Assembly (NCBI RefSeq): GCF_944380985.1
Contig: NZ_CALWJJ010000007.1
Location: 1 to 64,000 of the forward strand
Origin: an uncultured Agathobaculum sp.
GTDB taxonomy: Bacteria; Bacillota; Clostridia; Oscillospirales; Butyricicoccaceae
Length of the DNA stretch: 64,000 nucleotides
Direction of reading: 5' to 3'
The notes under the pieces are model-generated. The model had not been told where the DNA came from, searched no databases, and worked only from the letters and a program-made list of their open reading frames with translations. Shown one piece after another: positions 46,953 to 55,513 of this stretch. A program made the position numbers and the translations under genes. Position 1 is the stretch's first letter, and each line of letters begins with the position of its first letter.

Positions 46953-47381
46953 TCAGATTGAAAAATCAAGTGGCTGCTCTTGGCTGACCAGATCCTCTAG
47001 CGTAATTCCGTCAAGGTATTGATTGATCACATCATACAGCCCGCGCCACAGCCCAAGCGTTATGCAGCCCTCTGCCCGGGAGCACTCGATCGGGTCATGT
47101 TCCATGCATGCCACCGGAGCAAGAGAACCCTCTGTGATCCTGAGAATTTCGCCAACTGTATACTCGGAGGGATGGCGTGACAGCTGATACCCGCCTTGCG
47201 CGCCGCGGGTAGAGGTAACAAGCCCTGCACGCGACAGCTGCACCACAATCTGCTCAAGATATTTTGCCGAAATCTCCTGACGCCTGGAAATATCCCGCAG
47301 CGGAATATAACCCGCAGCATCATGCTGCGCAAGGTCAATCATCAGACGTAAGGCGTATCGCCCTTTGGTTGAGATCTTCAC
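46953..47381 (-). CDS. Rrf2 family transcriptional regulator (CymR/IscR type)
   Basis: The winged-helix N-terminus reads KISTKGRYALRLMIDLAQ, and the recognition region has YLEQIVVQLSRAGLVTSTRGAQGGYQL. Cysteines in CMEHDPIECSRAEGC (spacing x7, x5) could hold a 2Fe-2S cluster as in IscR, or sense cysteine metabolism as in CymR. The GTG at 47381 lies five bases after GGGAGGGA; the ATT-containing upstream frame is not coding. It follows the TetM-like/NYN gene by 43 bases. No iscS is adjacent. Confidence 0.9.
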   Translation of the reverse strand: MKISTKGRYALRLMIDLAQHDAAGYIPLRDISRRQEISAKYLEQIVVQLSRAGLVTSTRGAQGGYQLSRHPSEYTVGEILRITEGSLAPVACMEHDPIECSRAEGCITLGLWRGLYDVINQYLDGITLEDLVSQEQPLDFSI

Positions 47382-47424
47382 AAAATCCCTCCCTTCCAAT
47401 TATTTTAGGTGTATAGGCATGCCG

Positions 47425-49992
47425 TCACTGATTTTGCAGCTTATCAATCACCGCATCAATATGGCATTTTACCTGCTCTACCTCCCACTGCAGCTCGGCC
47501 GCGGACATCCGCTCGGCGCCGTGCCCCAGAATGATCATCTGTTCCAGCCCATCCGATGTGGCAACGCGCACGCGATGCTTGCGAGAGAGATCATAGGAGG
47601 CCTGCTCGATATACATATCCGCGGTTTCCGCCTCTTTAGTGTAAACAATGTGCAGCCCGTGCCGTTTTTCAATCGAGCCGACGCCCCCTTTGACCTTATA
47701 TGCGTCAAACACCACAATTAAGTGGCATTTTCGAATGCTCTGGTAATCGCTCAGCAGGTTGATAAGTGCCTCACGCGCAGCGTTTACGTCTGTCTGTGCC
47801 ATCGCACGCAGCGCATCCCAGGCAAAAATGATATTATACCCATCCACAAGCAGATAATCATCCGGACGGATACGGGTCACATACAGCTGTTCGAGTGTCG
47901 CCGCTTTTTTGCGGCTCTGCTGGAACGCTTCGAATCCACGATCCTTGATCGGCCCGTATGTGCGCTCGAACAGCGCGCGCAGCACCTCGTCATCATCCAA
48001 CCCCGCATACGGCGCAGCACGGTGTACGGCGGCAGGCGCCTGCATCTCTTGCTCCGCTGTAATCTGCATACCAGAGTCAACATGCGCGTGCGCGCGCACC
48101 TTATCCCAGCGCACAACATGCCCTGCCCCATGCGAGCAAAACACCGAATCAGCCGGGTTGTCGGTATCTCGCTCGGCCTGGTAGCCAATTGCCTCGATCA
48201 CCTCGCGCGTATTGTGGCAGGGCGCGTAGCCGTTCGGCGCGCAGGACAGCCGGCCGCGCCCCTTGGTAAAGGCCGCCAAGTCGGCGCCGTAATTGCGCAT
48301 GGTCGAAACCGGCGCAAAGCCAACCAGCACCGAGCCAGTTTCGATCTGCTCCGGCGGGTCAAACGTGCCCTCCATACGCTGTATATCGGCAATCGCGCGG
48401 CCAACACAGTCGTCCGGCAGCTCTATCCGGAACGCATAATATGGCTCAAGCAACACGTTTTCCGCCTGCATCAGGCCATTGCGCACCGCACGATAAGTTG
48501 CCTCACGAAAGTCGCCTCCCTCGGTGTGCTTTAGGTGCGCACGTCCGGCGAGAAGCGTGATCTTGAGGTCGGTTACCGGCGCACCGGTCAGCACGCCAAG
48601 ATGTGTTTTCTCTGCTAGATGCGTCAACACCAACCGCTGCCAGTTGAGGTCGAGCCGGTCGGCCGGACACGCGCTGGCAAACTGTATGCCACTGCCGCGC
48701 GCACCAGGCTCTATCAGCAGATGCACCTCGGCGTAATGGCGCAGCGGCTCAAAATGACCGATGCCAATGACCGGCGCCGCGATCGTCTCCTTGTAAACGA
48801 TGCTGCCCTCGTCAAATGATACCCGCACGCCAAAGCGTTCCTCGATCAGATCGGTCAGAATTTCAAGCTGCACCTCTCCCATAAGCTGCACCTGGATCTC
48901 GCCCATCCGCTCGTTCCATATCACCCGCAGCTGCGGATCCTCCTCGGCAAGCTGACGCAAATTTTGCAGCATTGTGTGCGCGTCGCACCCCTCTGGCAAA
49001 ACGAGCCGGTAACCAAGCACCGGCTCGAGCATGGGCGGCATAGCGCCTGCCGCCGCACCCAACCCCATGCCAGGGCGCGTATGCGTCAGACCAGTGACAG
49101 CGCAAACCATGCCGGGCTCCGCTCGCTCGATCGTTTGGTATTTTTCACCCGAGTAAACCCGGATCTGATTGACCTTTTGCTGCCATCCGCCATCCTCCTC
49201 GCCGGACAGCTGGGTGCGCACCGGCAGGCTGCCGCCCGTAATCTTGAGGTAGGACAGGCGATTGCCCTGTGGATCCCGTGCAATCTTGAACACTTGTGCG
49301 GCGAATGCGTCGCAGCGCGCTGGCTCAATGGCATAGTGGTCGATGCCGTCAAGCAGCTCACGCACACCCTCCAACCTGAGCGCCGAGCCAAAATAGCATG
49401 GGTATGCCCGGCGCGTGGCAATCAGGCGGGCAATCTCATCCTGCCCCAGCTCGCCGGTAGACAGGTACCGCTCGAGCAGCATTTCATCGCACATGGCAAG
49501 CTCCTCGGCCATACTTTCCGGCGCACCAAAGTCGATACAGCTGCTGTCCAGTCGGCGGCGCAGCTCTGCCAAAAGCGTCTCGCGCGCTTGCACTGCTACG
49601 TCCATTTTGTTGATGAACAAAAACGTAGGGATACGATGGCGGGCCAGCAGCCGCCAAAGCGTTTCGGTATGCGCCTGCACGCCGTCCGTTCCGCTAATCA
49701 CCAGCACCGCGTAGTCAAGCACTTGCAGGGTGCGCTCCATCTCTGCGGAAAAATCCACATGACCCGGGGTATCAAGCAGCGTGACAGCCGTGTCCGATAG
49801 TGTAAGCTCCGCCTGCTTGGAGAAAATCGTAATGCCGCGCGCACGCTCAAGCGCAAATGTATCCAAAAAGGCGTTCCGATAGTCGACACGCCCGAGCTTC
49901 TTCAGCGCGCCGGAGGTGTAGAGCATACCCTCCGACAGCGTGGTTTTCCCTGCATCAACATGTGCAAGGATGCCGATCACAAGTCGTTTCAT
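47425..49992 (-). CDS. TetM-like translational GTPase fused to a YacP/Rae1-type NYN ribonuclease domain
   Basis: The 855 residues contain two modules. Residues 1 to about 650 match ribosome-protection GTPases: P-loop AHVDAGKTT (10-18), RGITI (52-56), DTPGHVDF (74-81), NKMD (128-131), and near the end LLEPYYAFRIELP and ADLAAFTKGRG, which parallel TetM. From about 711 to 855 is an NYN/PIN-like domain: LLVDGYNIIF, VVFDAYKVKGG, EAETADMYIE and VATSDGLEQ, which supply the acidic residues of YacP/Rae1. Rae1 of Bacillus cuts mRNA in the ribosomal A site. ATG 49992 follows GGAAAGGAAGCT. It has its own promoter, downstream of dcd and rqcH. The TetM loop that displaces tetracycline reads FAPVSTMRNY here, so resistance cannot be assumed. 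Confidence 0.92.
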   Translation of the reverse strand: MKRLVIGILAHVDAGKTTLSEGMLYTSGALKKLGRVDYRNAFLDTFALERARGITIFSKQAELTLSDTAVTLLDTPGHVDFSAEMERTLQVLDYAVLVISGTDGVQAHTETLWRLLARHRIPTFLFINKMDVAVQARETLLAELRRRLDSSCIDFGAPESMAEELAMCDEMLLERYLSTGELGQDEIARLIATRRAYPCYFGSALRLEGVRELLDGIDHYAIEPARCDAFAAQVFKIARDPQGNRLSYLKITGGSLPVRTQLSGEEDGGWQQKVNQIRVYSGEKYQTIERAEPGMVCAVTGLTHTRPGMGLGAAAGAMPPMLEPVLGYRLVLPEGCDAHTMLQNLRQLAEEDPQLRVIWNERMGEIQVQLMGEVQLEILTDLIEERFGVRVSFDEGSIVYKETIAAPVIGIGHFEPLRHYAEVHLLIEPGARGSGIQFASACPADRLDLNWQRLVLTHLAEKTHLGVLTGAPVTDLKITLLAGRAHLKHTEGGDFREATYRAVRNGLMQAENVLLEPYYAFRIELPDDCVGRAIADIQRMEGTFDPPEQIETGSVLVGFAPVSTMRNYGADLAAFTKGRGRLSCAPNGYAPCHNTREVIEAIGYQAERDTDNPADSVFCSHGAGHVVRWDKVRAHAHVDSGMQITAEQEMQAPAAVHRAAPYAGLDDDEVLRALFERTYGPIKDRGFEAFQQSRKKAATLEQLYVTRIRPDDYLLVDGYNIIFAWDALRAMAQTDVNAAREALINLLSDYQSIRKCHLIVVFDAYKVKGGVGSIEKRHGLHIVYTKEAETADMYIEQASYDLSRKHRVRVATSDGLEQMIILGHGAERMSAAELQWEVEQVKCHIDAVIDKLQNQ

Positions 49993-50020
49993 AGCTTCCT
50001 TTCCGCTTTGTCTTTCTATC

Positions 50021-50049
50021 ATTATAGCAAAAACCGGTTGTCTACACAA
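50021..50049 (-). promoter_or_regulatory. sigma-A promoter of the TetM-like/NYN gene
   Basis: TTGTGT (50049-50044), 17-base spacer and perfect TATAAT (50026-50021), 29 bases before the start codon. Confidence 0.7.
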
Positions 50050-50087
50050 GCTGAAGAAACCAATGCATATCGATCCTTTAGGGCCGA

Positions 50088-50612
50088 TCAGCGCTTTTCA
50101 AAGTCGCGGTACATAAGGCTCGGCTGAATACCGGTATTATTTTGGTATTTTCCGCTTGAATAACTGTCGTATTCGCCGTCGATGTCGTGGTAATATATCT
50201 GGCAGATCTCAACATTGGGATAGATGCGAATGGGCTGCACGCAGAAAATTTCAAGCGTCCAATAGCCCGCAAAGCCAACGTCTCCGAAGCCTGCCGTCAC
50301 ATGGATGAATAGGCCAAGCCGGCCGGTCGACGACCGCCCCTCAAGCATGGGGATATAGCGATCGGTTTTGGTGTATTCATTTGTGCGGCCAAGATAGAGC
50401 CGGTTCGGCTCAAGCAGCAAGCCCTCTTCCGGGATCTCAACGCGGTGGGCGGCATTCGGCTTTTTCATGTCGAGCACATATTCGTCATACACAAGCAGCT
50501 CATTGGCCAGCGACAGATTATAGCTGTTCGGGTTGACGCGCCCCGGGTCAAACGGCTCTATAACGATTTCCTTACCCATGTGCTTTACAATTTCCCTGCC
50601 AGATAAAATCAT
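50088..50612 (-). CDS. dcd: dCTP deaminase
   Basis: Dcd deaminates dCTP to dUTP (some members go on to dUMP). The 174 residues have PFDPGRVNPNSYNLSL, the nucleotide site GRSSTGRLGLF and the catalytic Glu in GYWTLEI. Whether it is bifunctional cannot be told from the motifs. It feeds dTMP synthesis together with ThyX. The nearest neighbour upstream is rqcH at 67 bases. Confidence 0.95.
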   Translation of the reverse strand: MILSGREIVKHMGKEIVIEPFDPGRVNPNSYNLSLANELLVYDEYVLDMKKPNAAHRVEIPEEGLLLEPNRLYLGRTNEYTKTDRYIPMLEGRSSTGRLGLFIHVTAGFGDVGFAGYWTLEIFCVQPIRIYPNVEICQIYYHDIDGEYDSYSSGKYQNNTGIQPSLMYRDFEKR

Positions 50613-50679
50613 AGTTATCTCTCCTGTTCAAACGATTTTGTCAAACAGCGCGCGTGCCGCGCTGACTTATGCCGTCATT

Positions 50680-52455
50680 TCATTCCACACGCAGCTTTTC
50701 GACCGCAGTCTCATCTGGCGTGACATAAGCGGTCTGATACTCGTGATATATCACCATGCCTGGTCTTGCGCCCGCAGGCTTTTTGACCTGCCGCACGGGC
50801 GTGTAATCGACCGGCACGCGGGAAGAGCCGCGCGCTTTGGAGTGATATGCCGCGATCATTGCAGCCTCAGTCATTGCTGTATCGCTTGGCACACGGCCGT
50901 CCGCTACAAGAATAACATGCGATCCATGAATCTTCTGTGTGTGGAACCAAATATCACTCTTGAGTGCGGTTTTCAGCGTCAGCAGGTCGTTTTGCAGGTT
51001 GTTCTTACCCGCAAACACATCAAAACCGTCGCTCGTGCGGTAGTGAAAAGGTTTTGCCTGAACTGGCTTTGCACGCAGCTTTTTGTTGCGCGTCTGCTTG
51101 TTGGAAAGCACGCCCGCCTGCGCCAGTTCCTCACGCAGCTGCGCCAGATCACGCTCGTTCTCGGCTTCGCCAAGGTTTACAAGCACACTTTCCAGATAAT
51201 TAAGCTCGGCGCGCCCTTGCTCGATCTGCTGTGTCAACACTTCCTCGGCTGTTTTGGCTTTATTATACTGTTTGAAATAACGCTGCGCATTCTGCTGCGG
51301 CGTCAGCCGCGCGTCAAGTGTGATCTCGACCTCAGGGCAGTCCGCGGTGTAATAGTCCACAACCGTCGTCTGGCGCATCCCCTTTTCCAGCTGGTACAGA
51401 TTGGCGGTGATCAGATCGCCCATGTGCTTGAGCTGCTCACGGTTCTTCGTCGCGTCAAGTTCCTTTTGTTGCGCCGCGAGCTTGCGTATCAAACGGTCGT
51501 GTGCGCTAGCCACAGCTCTATGCAAGTCGGCTGCGCGGCGTGCCATACGCTCGGCTTTACCCTTTTTCTCATAAAATACAGAGAGCAACGCACAAAAACT
51601 GTCCGCCTGCGATAGATTGATCGCACCCTCATACTGCGTAACCGGCAGAAAGGTAAAGTCAAACACCGCGCCGTCCTCCGCGCGTGCGAGTAAAAATGGC
51701 TTCCAACGCTTTTCACGCACATAGTCCATCAAATCGTCAAATACGCGGCCAAGCTGCTGCCACTCACCAGCGGTCATCTGCATAAGCGGCTTTGCCGCGT
51801 CGCCGGTCGCGCGGTAGGACAGCTCACGGCACAACAGCGGCGAAAACCCGAGTAGCTGCCCCAGTAAAAAACGATCAAGCCCTTGCTCGCCCTCGGCCTG
51901 CTGGGCCGCAGCTGCCAGGCCCACACCTGAAAGTGTAAGCGGGTCGTGCTTGTTCTGCGGTGGCGGCATGCGGTAAAACAGGCCGGGCAGCACCTGTCGC
52001 TTGCCGGACAGATCGCCGTCAACGCGGCGCAGCGCGTCGATAATACGATCATCTTCCCCGCACAGTATGATATTGGACTGTCTGCCCATCAGCTCACAGA
52101 TCAGACGTTTTTTGCAGGGTACGCCCAGCTCGTCCGTGGTGTCCAGCTCGATAGAGAACATACGCTCGACCGCAGGCTGCGTAATCGACGCGATCTTCGC
52201 CCCCTGCACATGCTTACGCAGCAGCATACAGAACCTGGGCGGCACAGCTGGGTTTTCACGCGCTTCGTCGATAAGATGCGCGCGCGCCGCACCCGCGGCA
52301 ATCGAGAGCAGCAGACGGCGCGCACCGCCGTGCCCACGGGTCTGTAGCACGATCTCATCCCGGTCGGGCTGGTAGACTTTTTCTATTCGGCTGCCCGCAA
52401 GTGCGCTATTCAGTTCATCGGTAACTGCCCCAAGGCAGATAGCGTCTAATGGCAT
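50680..52455 (-). CDS. rqcH: RqcH, ribosome quality control factor (NFACT family)
   Basis: RqcH binds stalled 50S subunits with peptidyl-tRNA and adds alanine tails that mark the nascent chain for decay. The 591 residues show an NFACT-N domain (LNSALAGSRIEKVYQPDRDEI), coiled-coil parts in the middle, and the NFACT-R block DIWFHTQKIHGSHVIL near residue 500. It was formerly named fibronectin-binding protein. It follows nif3 at 12 bases. The TetM-like/NYN gene two genes on is another ribosome-directed protein. Confidence 0.95.
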   Translation of the reverse strand: MPLDAICLGAVTDELNSALAGSRIEKVYQPDRDEIVLQTRGHGGARRLLLSIAAGAARAHLIDEARENPAVPPRFCMLLRKHVQGAKIASITQPAVERMFSIELDTTDELGVPCKKRLICELMGRQSNIILCGEDDRIIDALRRVDGDLSGKRQVLPGLFYRMPPPQNKHDPLTLSGVGLAAAAQQAEGEQGLDRFLLGQLLGFSPLLCRELSYRATGDAAKPLMQMTAGEWQQLGRVFDDLMDYVREKRWKPFLLARAEDGAVFDFTFLPVTQYEGAINLSQADSFCALLSVFYEKKGKAERMARRAADLHRAVASAHDRLIRKLAAQQKELDATKNREQLKHMGDLITANLYQLEKGMRQTTVVDYYTADCPEVEITLDARLTPQQNAQRYFKQYNKAKTAEEVLTQQIEQGRAELNYLESVLVNLGEAENERDLAQLREELAQAGVLSNKQTRNKKLRAKPVQAKPFHYRTSDGFDVFAGKNNLQNDLLTLKTALKSDIWFHTQKIHGSHVILVADGRVPSDTAMTEAAMIAAYHSKARGSSRVPVDYTPVRQVKKPAGARPGMVIYHEYQTAYVTPDETAVEKLRVE

Positions 52456-52467
52456 ATCGATCTTTCC

Positions 52468-53244
52468 TTATACAAATTGGATGCAGTCTGCATGGCGTTC
52501 GGACACCATGGTGCATACCTGCGGAAAGGCGGCGCCGATCTGGTCGGAAAATACGGCGGCGACCGGGTTTTCAGTCGGAAAATGGCCGGCGTCGGCCAAC
52601 GTCAGTCCGAGCGACTGCGCGCGCTGCATCAAGTCATAGCTGCAGTCACCGATAACAAAGGCCTCCGCCCCTTTGGCAAGGGCATAGTCCATCAGCTTAC
52701 CGCACGCGCCGCCGCCAACTGCCACGCGGCGGATCGGCCTACCACCGTCACAAAAGCGCACGCCGCCCGCGCGCAAGCACTCTTTGACATAGAGCGCAAA
52801 CTCTCGCGGCTGCATTTCGCGCGGCAGGTTGCCCACGCGGCCGAGCATGCCATTATCGCCGGCCTCCATGCTCTCAACTCCTGTCAAGAACAGCGCGGCG
52901 GCAAGCGCGTCGTTGACACCGCCCTCAGCGCAGTCGGCGTTCGTATGCATACAGATGAGCGCAATTTCATGTCTGATCGCCGCGCGCAGAATACGCCCAG
53001 TCGTGTCATCCGCCGTGACACGCTGCACTGAGGTGAAAATCGCCGGATGATGGGCAACTACCAGCTGTGCCCCAGCCTCAGCCGCCTCAGCAACGACCTG
53101 CTCAGTCACATCGAGCGCGCAAAGCACCTTTGTTACCGTCTGCGCCCGATCGCCGCACAACAGGCCGACATTATCCCAGTTTTCTGCCAGCGCGGGCGGC
53201 GCAAACCCCTCAAGAAAAGTTAATATATCCTGAACCGTTGTCAT
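52468..53244 (-). CDS. Nif3-like dinuclear metal centre protein
   Basis: The 258 residues match the NIF3/DUF34 hexamer family (B. subtilis YqfO, but without its inserted domain). Metal ligands are visible in VVAHHPAIF, ICMHTNADCAEGGVN and the C-terminal DAGHFPTE. It starts inside the trmK stop (ATGA), the conserved trmK-nif3 pairing. The reaction is not firmly known; a metal-dependent hydrolase is suspected. Confidence 0.93.
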   Translation of the reverse strand: MTTVQDILTFLEGFAPPALAENWDNVGLLCGDRAQTVTKVLCALDVTEQVVAEAAEAGAQLVVAHHPAIFTSVQRVTADDTTGRILRAAIRHEIALICMHTNADCAEGGVNDALAAALFLTGVESMEAGDNGMLGRVGNLPREMQPREFALYVKECLRAGGVRFCDGGRPIRRVAVGGGACGKLMDYALAKGAEAFVIGDCSYDLMQRAQSLGLTLADAGHFPTENPVAAVFSDQIGAAFPQVCTMVSERHADCIQFV

Positions 53245-53930
53245 TTACATTCCTCCAATGCTTGCCTGATCGCCTGTACCAGCGCGTTTTGCGCAGCGAG
53301 ACGATCAGCGCTATGTGTTTTCGCCCGCTCCAAGCCTGCTTTCGCACGCATTTCACGCGTGAGCAGCTGCTGTAAATAGTCCGCCGCGCCCGGCGCGCGT
53401 AACAGTGCAGGCGAAACCACACACTGCGCAAGCGGTACCTCTTTTGCCGGTGCGCCGCCGCGGACGGACAGCACCACATACCGCCGCCGATCCTCCCGGC
53501 AGACCGCCTCCTGCTCGATTGCATAGCCATGCGCCCACAGCCACTGCCGCAGCTCGTATACCATCGTCATCGGCTGGAGCAGTAGAAGATGCGCACCCGC
53601 TCGCGTCCAAGGGGCATTCTGCAGGATCTGCGCAATCGTCTGCCCACCCATACCGGCGATGCTCACCGTGTCGCATTCGCTTGGCCGAACCGCATCCAGA
53701 CCAGGTGCGCGCCGAAGCGGAAGCGTCACCCCATGCTCCCTTGCGTTCAGCGCAGCATGCGCGAGGGGGCCAACACCGATGTCCGATCCGATCGCATACG
53801 CAATGCGCCCCTCAAGCAGTAGCGAAATGGGCAGCTTGCCGTGGTCTGTTCCCACATCGGCCAGCCGCGCTCCCTGCGGAACCAACGCGGCAAGACAGGC
53901 AAGCCGCGGTGTCAATACCATACTTTCCAT
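53241..53930 (-). CDS. trmK: tRNA (adenine22-N1)-methyltransferase
   Basis: TrmK methylates A22 in some tRNAs with SAM. The motif I region is LADVGTDHGKLPISLL, and the substrate loop has SIAGMGGQTIAQIL. I place the start at ATG 53930 (MESMVLTPRL), with ATG 53921 as the alternative. The frame also has TTG 53942, but that lies in the U-tract of the preceding terminator. No strong ribosome binding site is seen. Confidence 0.9.
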   Translation of the reverse strand: MESMVLTPRLACLAALVPQGARLADVGTDHGKLPISLLLEGRIAYAIGSDIGVGPLAHAALNAREHGVTLPLRRAPGLDAVRPSECDTVSIAGMGGQTIAQILQNAPWTRAGAHLLLLQPMTMVYELRQWLWAHGYAIEQEAVCREDRRRYVVLSVRGGAPAKEVPLAQCVVSPALLRAPGAADYLQQLLTREMRAKAGLERAKTHSADRLAAQNALVQAIRQALEECK

Positions 53931-53940
53931 ACTGCGATCC

Positions 53941-53972
53941 AAAAAAACAGAGCCGGCACAATTTGCCGGCTC
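53941..53972 (-). terminator. rho-independent terminator directly before trmK
   Basis: GAGCCGGCA (53950-53958) pairs perfectly with TGCCGGCTC (53964-53972), followed on the minus strand by TGTTTTTTT. Its U-tract ends about 11 bases before the trmK start. Confidence 0.88.
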
Positions 53973-53983
53973 CGGTTTTCCAC

Positions 53984-54184
53984 TTACTCGCCCAAAAAGG
54001 CGTTGAGCTTGGCAACCAATTCGTCCGCACTGGTGCCGTGCACCATGCAGGCTTCCTCGATGCTCTCACCCTGCGAGGCGGGGCAGCCCAGGCAGTGCAT
54101 GCCGATCTCCATGAAAAACCTCGCCGTATCTATATTGCGGTTAAGAACCTCACCAATCGTGGTTTTCTTTGTAATAGCAGCCAT
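53984..54184 (-). CDS. DUF1858 domain protein (CxxC redox-type), 66 residues
   Basis: This small protein has MEIGMHCLGCPAS with Cys31 and Cys34, the motif of the hybrid-cluster-associated disulfide domain. These proteins may carry a redox disulfide or metal. GGAGG precedes ATG 54184; the frame further upstream is untranslated and contains the promoter. Confidence 0.92.
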   Translation of the reverse strand: MAAITKKTTIGEVLNRNIDTARFFMEIGMHCLGCPASQGESIEEACMVHGTSADELVAKLNAFLGE

Positions 54185-54215
54185 ATTGGACCTCCTATTG
54201 ATTTTATTTGACAAT

Positions 54216-54244
54216 AGTATACCCCAACACGATGTAAATTTCAA
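54216..54244 (-). promoter_or_regulatory. sigma-A promoter of the DUF1858 gene
   Basis: TTGAAA (54244-54239), 17-base spacer and TATACT (54221-54216) on the minus strand. Confidence 0.75.
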
Positions 54245-54362
54245 TGACCAATCTGAAAAATCCCTACCAATTTTGAAGCTTCTTCTAAACACCCATAGTT
54301 TTTAAAATAGATAGGCAGAAAACAACCCTTGTCTTTGCCTGGCTCACGAGCAAACGCTAAAC

Positions 54363-54396
54363 GAAAAAAACGTCCGACAAGTCAACCTGCCGGACG
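54363..54396 (-). terminator. rho-independent terminator of the four-CxxC gene
   Basis: CGTCCG and CGGACG (54371-54376, 54391-54396) enclose a second short stem; the minus strand continues with T7. Confidence 0.8.
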
Positions 54397-54417
54397 CTGT
54401 TATCAATTTAAATGGCC

Positions 54418-54696
54418 TCAGCCCTGCTCACGCATCTTGGCAAAGCACTCGCTGCAATATACCGGACGGTCGGACTTAGGCTCGAATGGTACGCGCGCCT
54501 CGCCGCCGCATGAAGCGCAGGTGGCGGTAAAGTATTCACGCGGACCACGCGCCGCATTCTTGCGGGCATCACGGCATACCTTGCAGCGCTGCGGCTCGTT
54601 CTGGAAGCCACGCTCTGCGTAAAATTCCTGCTCACCCGCAGTGAAAACGAACTCCTGGCCGCATTCCTTACATACTAAAGTCTTGTCTTCGTACAT
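54418..54696 (-). CDS. double zinc-ribbon protein with four CxxC motifs, 92 residues
   Basis: Cysteine pairs lie at 9/12, 38/41, 60/63 and 81/84, enough for two zinc ribbons. FVFTAGEQEFYAERGF between the first pairs is the signature of the zinc-ribbon family found in many anaerobes. Function is unknown. A TATAAT near 54745 may be its -10, without a convincing -35. It ends at its own terminator. Confidence 0.88.
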   Translation of the reverse strand: MYEDKTLVCKECGQEFVFTAGEQEFYAERGFQNEPQRCKVCRDARKNAARGPREYFTATCASCGGEARVPFEPKSDRPVYCSECFAKMREQG

Positions 54697-54778
54697 CGTT
54701 TTTACCTCTCTTTGATACCGTTTTCCCTCAGGAAACTGAAATTATATCGCGCACAGGCGCTAAATGGCCCGCTTACGC

Positions 54779-55378
54779 CTAATTAGGTTTAATGGCCGCC
54801 GATTTCCGCTTGATACGCTGGATTGCATTATCGACAGATTTGATCGGTTTGTGCAGCGTCTCGGACATTTCCTGATAAGAAGAGCCGTCCAGAAAGAGCG
54901 TTAAAACCTTTGCTTCAAATTCGGACAGGAGCGAGTAAAGCCGTTTTGTCAGCTCCTCCCTCTCCTCGTTGCCGATCACCAGCGATTCGGGGTCGCTCAT
55001 CGGTGCCGTAACCCGGCTATGCGATTCCGCAAGGTCTTCAAACAGAGGTCGGTCGATCGACATGGAATGGTTGAGCGGCTGGTGCCGCGGCGACGCTGCT
55101 GCGCGCACCGCAGAAAAAATCTTACGCATGATACACAGTCTGGCAAATGCACCGAAAGATACGCCTCTTTCACCGTCGTACTCCTGGATTGCTTTCATCA
55201 GGCCGATCATGCCCTCTTGTAGCAGATCCTCCTCGTCTGCACCCGCCAAAAAGTAAGGTCGCGCACAGGTTTTGACCAGTCGCGTGTAGCGTTTGACCAA
55301 ATCCTCGGCCGCGATACCGCTGCCCTGCTGCGCAAGGAGGCATAACGCCTCGTCGGTCATTTCAGGCAAAGCGGTCAT
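54779..55378 (-). CDS. sigH: RNA polymerase sigma-H factor (sporulation)
   Basis: Sigma-H drives early-sporulation and stationary-phase genes. Region 2 reads FLAGADEEDLLQEGMIGLMKAI and FARLCIMRKIFSAVRAA; region 4 has LFLDGSSYQEMSETLHK and KSVDNAIQRIKRK. ATG 55378 is chosen: a consensus promoter puts the transcription start near 55400, so an ATG at 55396 would be almost leaderless. This gives 199 residues. The -10/-35 match suggests sigma-A control. Confidence 0.94.
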   Translation of the reverse strand: MTALPEMTDEALCLLAQQGSGIAAEDLVKRYTRLVKTCARPYFLAGADEEDLLQEGMIGLMKAIQEYDGERGVSFGAFARLCIMRKIFSAVRAAASPRHQPLNHSMSIDRPLFEDLAESHSRVTAPMSDPESLVIGNEEREELTKRLYSLLSEFEAKVLTLFLDGSSYQEMSETLHKPIKSVDNAIQRIKRKSAAIKPN

Positions 55379-55406
55379 TTTATCACCATTCTTCATGTTA
55401 AGAAAT

Positions 55407-55435
55407 ATTATATGCGAATAGTCTGGAAATGTCAA
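55407..55435 (-). promoter_or_regulatory. consensus sigma-A promoter of sigH
   Basis: TTGACA (55435-55430), 17-base spacer, TATAAT (55412-55407): no mismatch to consensus. Confidence 0.9.
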
Positions 55436-55513
55436 GATTTTTTTGTGATATTTACTATCAAGCATTCAGAATGCCGCTTTCTTTTTATGCTGTTTGACGA
55501 AGCGTTCACAAAT

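Noticed and set aside
47425-49992. Calling this gene tet(M)-type tetracycline resistance
   Set aside because: The protein is only distantly TetM-like, is fused to a nuclease, lies in a housekeeping region without mobile elements, and its drug-displacing loop differs.
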